NCBI RefSeq assembly: GCF_003667315.2
Contig: NZ_RCTZ02000001.1
Span: 462,043 to 526,042, forward strand
Reading direction: 5' to 3'
DNA: 64,000 nt
From: Tropicibacter alexandrii
GTDB taxonomy: Bacteria > Pseudomonadota > Alphaproteobacteria > Rhodobacterales > Rhodobacteraceae
Position numbers and translations under genes: made by a program. Of the stretch, positions 60,500 to 64,000 are shown one piece after another. The notes beneath the pieces are model-generated. The model worked only from the letters and a program-made list of their open reading frames with translations, did no database searches and was not told the DNA's origin. The stretch's first letter is position 1. Every line of letters starts with the position of its first letter.

Positions 60500-61510
60500 T
60501 CAATTGCTTTGAACGGCTTCGAGATCGGCCTTGAGCTGGTCAAGGATCGCCTGCGCCTGATCGCCACCGATCTCGAGGAACTCTTCCTCGACCGAGGCTG
60601 CGGTATCCATGAAGGGCTGGCGCTCTTCCTCGGACAGGGAGGTGATCGTGATCGAGGGCTTGGCCTCCTTGATCTTGTCGAGCGCCTCTTCGGTCAGGCC
60701 CTTCTGGTACTCGATGATATAGTCGAAGGCCGCGTCGATGGCGTTGTCGACCACCGTCTTGTCCGCGTCCGACAGGCCATCATAGAAATCCTTGTTGGCC
60801 ATCACGGCGGTGGTGAAGTTGTTGTGGCCGGTGCGGGTGATGTGGTCGGTCACCTCGTACATCTTGGTCGATTCGATGAAGAAGGCCGGGTTTTCCTGCC
60901 CTTGGATGATGCCGGTCTGAAGCGCGCCATAGACCTCGCCCCATGGCAGCGGCGTGGGTGTCGCGCCAAAGGCCTGATAGCTTTCGACCAGCAGCGGATT
61001 GGTCATCACGCGAAACTTGACCTCGTCCAGATCGGCGGGGCCGGTCACGGGTTCGGTCGTGGTCATCATCACCTCGCCCTCGGGGAACATGGTCAGCAAT
61101 TCCAGCCCCTGTTCGGCATAAAGCGGCGGGAACATCTCGTTGATAGCCTTCGATTCCTTGAAGAATGTGGCCAGCACCTCTTCGTCCTGCGGCAGCAGGT
61201 ACGGCACGAAGAAGACCTGCGCCTCGGGGATCAGCGACCCGGTAAAGCCCGGCGACTGGTCGACGAATTGCAGGATGCCCGACTGGGTCTGTTCCAGAAT
61301 GCTGTCCGATTCGCCCAGCGTGCCGAACGGGAACAGCTGCACGCTGTGGTCGGAATTGGCCTCGACCTCTTCCTTGAATTTCTGGGCGAACTTGCCCTGC
61401 ACCTCGTCCATCGCCTCTTCGAACGCATAGCGCCATGTGTCGGCCACGGCGGCGCTGGAGGTCATCAAAAGGGCGAGAACGCCGCAAACGGCGTGTTTTT
61501 TGCTCAACAT
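60500..61510 (-). CDS. uehA: TRAP substrate-binding protein, UehA/TeaA-like (ectoine)
   Basis: This 336-residue protein has a 23-residue signal peptide, after which the mature protein starts DTWRYAFEEAMDEVQGKFAQ; the glutamate at mature position 9 corresponds to a ligand residue I recall from TeaA. Further matches to UehA/TeaA are LFPFGTLGESDSI, FVDQSPGFTGSLIPEAQVFF, VKFRVMTNPLLVESY with the binding arginine, PLPWGEVYGALQTG and GHNNFTTAVMANKDFYDGLS. It binds ectoine and/or 5-hydroxyectoine. It is divergent from asnC across 265 bases that hold an AT-rich palindrome. Confidence 0.93.
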   Translation of the reverse strand: MLSKKHAVCGVLALLMTSSAAVADTWRYAFEEAMDEVQGKFAQKFKEEVEANSDHSVQLFPFGTLGESDSILEQTQSGILQFVDQSPGFTGSLIPEAQVFFVPYLLPQDEEVLATFFKESKAINEMFPPLYAEQGLELLTMFPEGEVMMTTTEPVTGPADLDEVKFRVMTNPLLVESYQAFGATPTPLPWGEVYGALQTGIIQGQENPAFFIESTKMYEVTDHITRTGHNNFTTAVMANKDFYDGLSDADKTVVDNAIDAAFDYIIEYQKGLTEEALDKIKEAKPSITITSLSEEERQPFMDTAASVEEEFLEIGGDQAQAILDQLKADLEAVQSN

Positions 61511-61710
61511 GTGTAGCTCCCTGATTGTCTGCGCCCCGGGCCTCTCGCGCGCGCGGAACGGCCCCGGGCTTGGGTCAGGCCGCAGGTCTTGCCTGCGACA
61601 ACTTGCCTACAACAAGCCTAGGTCACGGGAACGAGAGTCAAATCCGCAGCTTGCGGTTGCGCGGGCCTTAGGCCACGATCTGACGGCAATTTCAGGGGCT
61701 TAATACAACT

Positions 61711-61730
61711 TAAAGAAATTTAAATTTTCT
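61711..61730. promoter_or_regulatory. AT-rich palindrome in the ueh/asnC divergent region
   Basis: AAATTTAAATTT at 61716-61727, flanked by AGA and TTCT, is the most AT-rich symmetric site in the 265-base divergent gap, a plausible AsnC/Lrp binding site. The rest of the gap shows nothing I can name. Confidence 0.4.
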
Positions 61731-61775
61731 GGTTTTCGGGCGTCACAGATTGACAATCCGCCGCCCGGATCGAAC

Positions 61776-62264
61776 ATGCAGGCTATGCGTAACACCCGCC
61801 TCGACGACCGCGACATCGCCATTCTAGCCACCCTCTCGCGCGAGGGCCGCATCGCCAAAACCGAACTGGCGGCGCGGGTGAACCTGTCGCCGACGCCGTG
61901 CTGGGACCGGATGAAACGGCTGGAAAAGGCCGGGCTGATCAGGGGTTACCGCGCCGAGGTCGATCTCGACCTGCTCGGCCCGCATGTGCAGGTCTTCGTC
62001 ACCGTGGAACTCGACAGCCACAAGGCCGAGGCGTTTCAACTGTTCGAACGCACCGTGGCGCGCATGGATGCGGTGACCGGCTGCTGGGCGATTGGCGGTG
62101 GCTATGACTACCTGATGCAGGTGGTGACCCGCGATGTGGCCGCCTTTCAAGAGCTAATGGATGGCCTTCTGGAAAGCCGCGCGGGCCTGCGCCGCTATTA
62201 CAGCTATATCGTGACCAAACCGATCAAGTCCGATCCCCCCGCCCTCGGCCTTCTCAAGGGATAG
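61776..62264 (+). CDS. asnC: AsnC/Lrp family regulator, DoeX-like
   Basis: This 162-residue regulator has the HTH (LDDRDIAILATLSREGRI, LSPTPCWDRMKRLEKAGLI) and a RAM domain (GCWAIGGGYDYLMQVVTRDV). AsnC proteins of the DoeX type sit in ectoine catabolic clusters and respond to intermediates such as N-acetyl-diaminobutyrate. It precedes ssd and an aminotransferase and is divergent from uehABC. ATGs at 61776 and 61785 are possible. The 113-base gap to ssd contains a nested inverted repeat (AATCCTCTG ... CAGAGGATT at 62268-62301). Confidence 0.9.
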   Translation: MQAMRNTRLDDRDIAILATLSREGRIAKTELAARVNLSPTPCWDRMKRLEKAGLIRGYRAEVDLDLLGPHVQVFVTVELDSHKAEAFQLFERTVARMDAVTGCWAIGGGYDYLMQVVTRDVAAFQELMDGLLESRAGLRRYYSYIVTKPIKSDPPALGLLKG

Positions 62265-62267
62265 CGA

Positions 62268-62301
62268 AATCCTCTGCCGCAGCGCGGCAATCCAGAGGAT
62301 T
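62268..62301. repeat. Nested hairpin between asnC and ssd
   Basis: AATCCTCTG pairs with CAGAGGATT around an inner GCCGC/GCGGC stem, just after asnC. The site has no T run, so it is more likely an mRNA-stabilising or attenuating structure than a terminator. Confidence 0.5.
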
Positions 62302-62377
62302 CCTCTGCCCCCGCCCCCCGGATCAGGCAAACCCTCTGCCCGCCGCGTGACAGGTTGACCCCGAAAGGAGACCTGCC

Positions 62378-63832
62378 ATGACCAGTATGCAATCCGGGCT
62401 CGACCCGTGGATTTCCGATGCCGCCCTCTTGCAGGAAGCGGGTGATTTTGCCGGTGCGGGCCGATTGGCCGTGCGTGACCCGGCAGATGGCGAGTTGGTG
62501 GCGCAGGTCGCCCTGTCCGACGCCACCGGCGCGCGGGCCGCTGTCGATGCGGCGGACGCGGCCTTTGCCATGTGGTCGACCATGCTGCCGCAGGACCGCG
62601 CCGCGATCCTGCACCGCTGGCATGACCTGATCGTCGCCGCGAAAGAGGACCTCGCCCGCATCATGACCGCCGAGCAGGGCAAGCCCCTGTCCGAGGCGCG
62701 CGGCGAGATCGACTATGCCGCGAGCTTTGTCCAGTTCTATGCCGAAGAGGCGCTGCGCCCCAATATCGAAGGCGTGACCAGCCATCTTGCGGATGCGGAA
62801 ATGGAGCTGTGGCGCGAACCCGTGGGCGTGGCCGCGCTGATCACCCCGTGGAATTTCCCCTGCGCGATGATCACCCGCAAGGCCGCCGCCGCGCTGGCCG
62901 CGGGCTGCACCGTGGTGATCCACCCGTCCGCCGAAACGCCGCTGAGCGCGCTGGCCTTGGCCGAACTCGCCCGTCGCGCGGGCTTTCCCAAGGGCGTGAT
63001 GAGCACCGTGATCGGCGACGCCGCCGCCATCGTCGGCGAATGGACAGCGGATGCGCGGGTGCGCGCGCTGTCCTTCACCGGCTCCACCGAAGTGGGCCGT
63101 CTGCTGTACCGTCAGTCCGCCGACACGGTGAAACGGCTGGTTCTGGAGCTGGGCGGGCATGCGCCCTTCATCGTCTTTCCCTATGCCGATCTGGACCGCG
63201 CCGTGCGCGAGGCGGTGAAGGCGAAATTCGCCACCTCCGGGCAGGATTGCCTTGGTGCGAACCGGTTTTACGTGCATCGCGACGTCTACGACGATTTCTG
63301 CGCCCGCTTCACGGAGGCCGTGCAGGCGCTGACCATCGGCAAAGGCGCGGATGACCCGGACATCGGCCCGCTGATCAACGAAAAGGCCATCGCCAAGCAG
63401 GTCGAACAAGTGCAGGACGCGCTGTCCAAAGGCGCGCGGTTGCTGACCGGCGGTCAGGTCGACGCTGCTGGACCGCTGTTCTTCCAGCCCACCGTTCTGG
63501 CCGATGTGCCGGAGGAGGCCGCGATCATGTCAGAGGAAAATTTTGGCCCCGTCGCGCCGATCACCGTGTTCGACACCGAAGACGAGGTCATCGCCCGGGC
63601 CAATGCCACCGAATACGGGCTTGTGGCCTATGTCCACAGCATGGACCCGCGCCGCATCTACCGCATGACCCGCGCCCTGCAATTCGGCATGGTCGCGGTC
63701 AACCGCACCAAGGTCACCGGCGCGCCGATCCCCTTTGGCGGGGTCAAGCAGTCAGGGCTCGGGCGCGAAGGCGCACGCCAAGGCCTCGAAGCCTTCACTG
63801 ATATCAAATATGTCTGCCGGGATTGGGGATAA
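62378..63832 (+). CDS. ssd: NAD(P)-dependent aldehyde dehydrogenase, Ssd/DoeC-like
   Basis: This 484-residue aldehyde dehydrogenase has ITPWNFPCAM (N159), FTGSTEVGRLL, the general base E257 in LELGGHAP, the catalytic Cys291 in SGQDCLGAN and the C-terminal GVKQSGLGREG. It belongs to the succinate-semialdehyde dehydrogenase branch that in ectoine clusters oxidises aspartate semialdehyde (DoeC). The usual lysine of the KPSE motif is replaced by histidine (H182 in VVIHPSAETP), so cofactor preference may differ. GAAAGGAG precedes the ATG. Confidence 0.92.
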   Translation: MTSMQSGLDPWISDAALLQEAGDFAGAGRLAVRDPADGELVAQVALSDATGARAAVDAADAAFAMWSTMLPQDRAAILHRWHDLIVAAKEDLARIMTAEQGKPLSEARGEIDYAASFVQFYAEEALRPNIEGVTSHLADAEMELWREPVGVAALITPWNFPCAMITRKAAAALAAGCTVVIHPSAETPLSALALAELARRAGFPKGVMSTVIGDAAAIVGEWTADARVRALSFTGSTEVGRLLYRQSADTVKRLVLELGGHAPFIVFPYADLDRAVREAVKAKFATSGQDCLGANRFYVHRDVYDDFCARFTEAVQALTIGKGADDPDIGPLINEKAIAKQVEQVQDALSKGARLLTGGQVDAAGPLFFQPTVLADVPEEAAIMSEENFGPVAPITVFDTEDEVIARANATEYGLVAYVHSMDPRRIYRMTRALQFGMVAVNRTKVTGAPIPFGGVKQSGLGREGARQGLEAFTDIKYVCRDWG

Positions 63833-63836
63833 GACC

Positions 63837-64000
63837 ATGAATGAAATGAACAAACTTCACAACGACCAGCTTTCGCAATGGGATCGCGAGACGTTCTTTC
63901 ACCCTTCGACGCATCTGGCCGAATTCGCGCGCGGCAACCTGCCCAATCGCGTCATCACCGGCGGCTCCGGCTGCCATATCGAGGATCGTGACGGCAATCG
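63837..64000 (+). CDS. atf: Class III aminotransferase, N-terminal part (Atf/DoeD-like, runs off window)
   Basis: Fifty-four residues are visible from the ATG at 63837, four bases after the ssd stop codon: WDRETFFHPSTHLAEFA near residue 15 and ITGGSGCHIEDRDGN, the entry into the PLP domain of omega/diaminobutyrate aminotransferases. In ectoine catabolism this enzyme converts 2,4-diaminobutyrate to aspartate semialdehyde, substrate of Ssd. The gene continues past the right edge. Confidence 0.85.
   Translation, partial: MNEMNKLHNDQLSQWDRETFFHPSTHLAEFARGNLPNRVITGGSGCHIEDRDGN

Noticed and set aside
1..64000. CRISPR array, transposase or prophage
   Set aside because: No direct repeats with unique spacers, terminal inverted repeats with a transposase, integrase or phage structural genes were seen.

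Overview
This 64 kb window is high-GC alphaproteobacterial chromosome, most likely from the Rhodobacteraceae (Roseobacter group). The evidence is the gene content (ectoine-type TRAP transporter with UspA, AsnC/ssd/aminotransferase, several TRAP and SDR catabolic genes), bacterial class A rnpB, strong AGGAG-type ribosome binding sites, and two families of dispersed intergenic repeats. I saw no phage, IS element, CRISPR array, rRNA or tRNA gene.

Layout. 1-4.3 kb: a cut-off DUF2235 gene, a lone form II CoxL-like molybdopterin subunit, and a type III ornithine/lysine decarboxylase divergent from an Lrp/AsnC regulator. 4.3-17.2 kb: housekeeping and envelope genes (yciB, a beta-helix membrane protein built of 44-residue repeats, EamA, MgtC, ftsY, lytic transglycosylase, AlkB-like hydroxylase, LysR/DUF1127, Bax-inhibitor-1, cupin, rpmG, rnpB). 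17.3-23.4 kb: two LysM-plus-periplasmic-binding paralogues, a four-gene overlapping hydrolase/VOC set, and an ArsR-SRPBCC fusion. 23.4-27.7 kb: a tag-like glycosylase, an MFS transporter and thrS, with a dense cluster of variable-sequence 20-22 bp palindromes. 28-30.6 kb: a bufferin (DUF2282-DUF692-DUF2063-DoxX) copper-stress RiPP operon whose DUF692 gene reads with a one-base frameshift. 30.6-34.2 kb: ArsC-like, cold shock protein, two small paralogous Cys proteins, metR/metF.

34.2-43.1 kb: a minus-strand catabolic operon (acyl-CoA dehydrogenase, ATP-grasp acyl-CoA synthetase, BKACE, SDR) divergent from a split transketolase plus SDR. 43.1-58 kb: a sugar-acid catabolic locus with GntR, FAH-type hydrolase, TRAP transporter, PhyH, UxaA-type dehydratase, Gfo/Idh oxidoreductase, SDR resembling 2-keto-3-deoxy-L-fuconate dehydrogenase, IlvD/Edd dehydratase and an RraA-like protein. 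Three palindromes with a TGGTATACCA core, two at the GntR/TRAP divergent region and one before the IlvD gene 12 kb away, suggest that one GntR regulator controls the locus. 58-64 kb: an ectoine/hydroxyectoine uptake operon (uehABC plus usp) divergent from asnC, ssd and a class III aminotransferase cut by the window end.

Beyond genes, the window holds five copies of a 26 bp palindrome (arms GTAGGATGGG), seven copies of a longer GC-rich intergenic element, and the palindrome array around tag-MFS-thrS. These repeats and the bufferin operon are the most interesting non-routine features. Function calls rest on recognised motifs and remembered family sequences; no database search was run.
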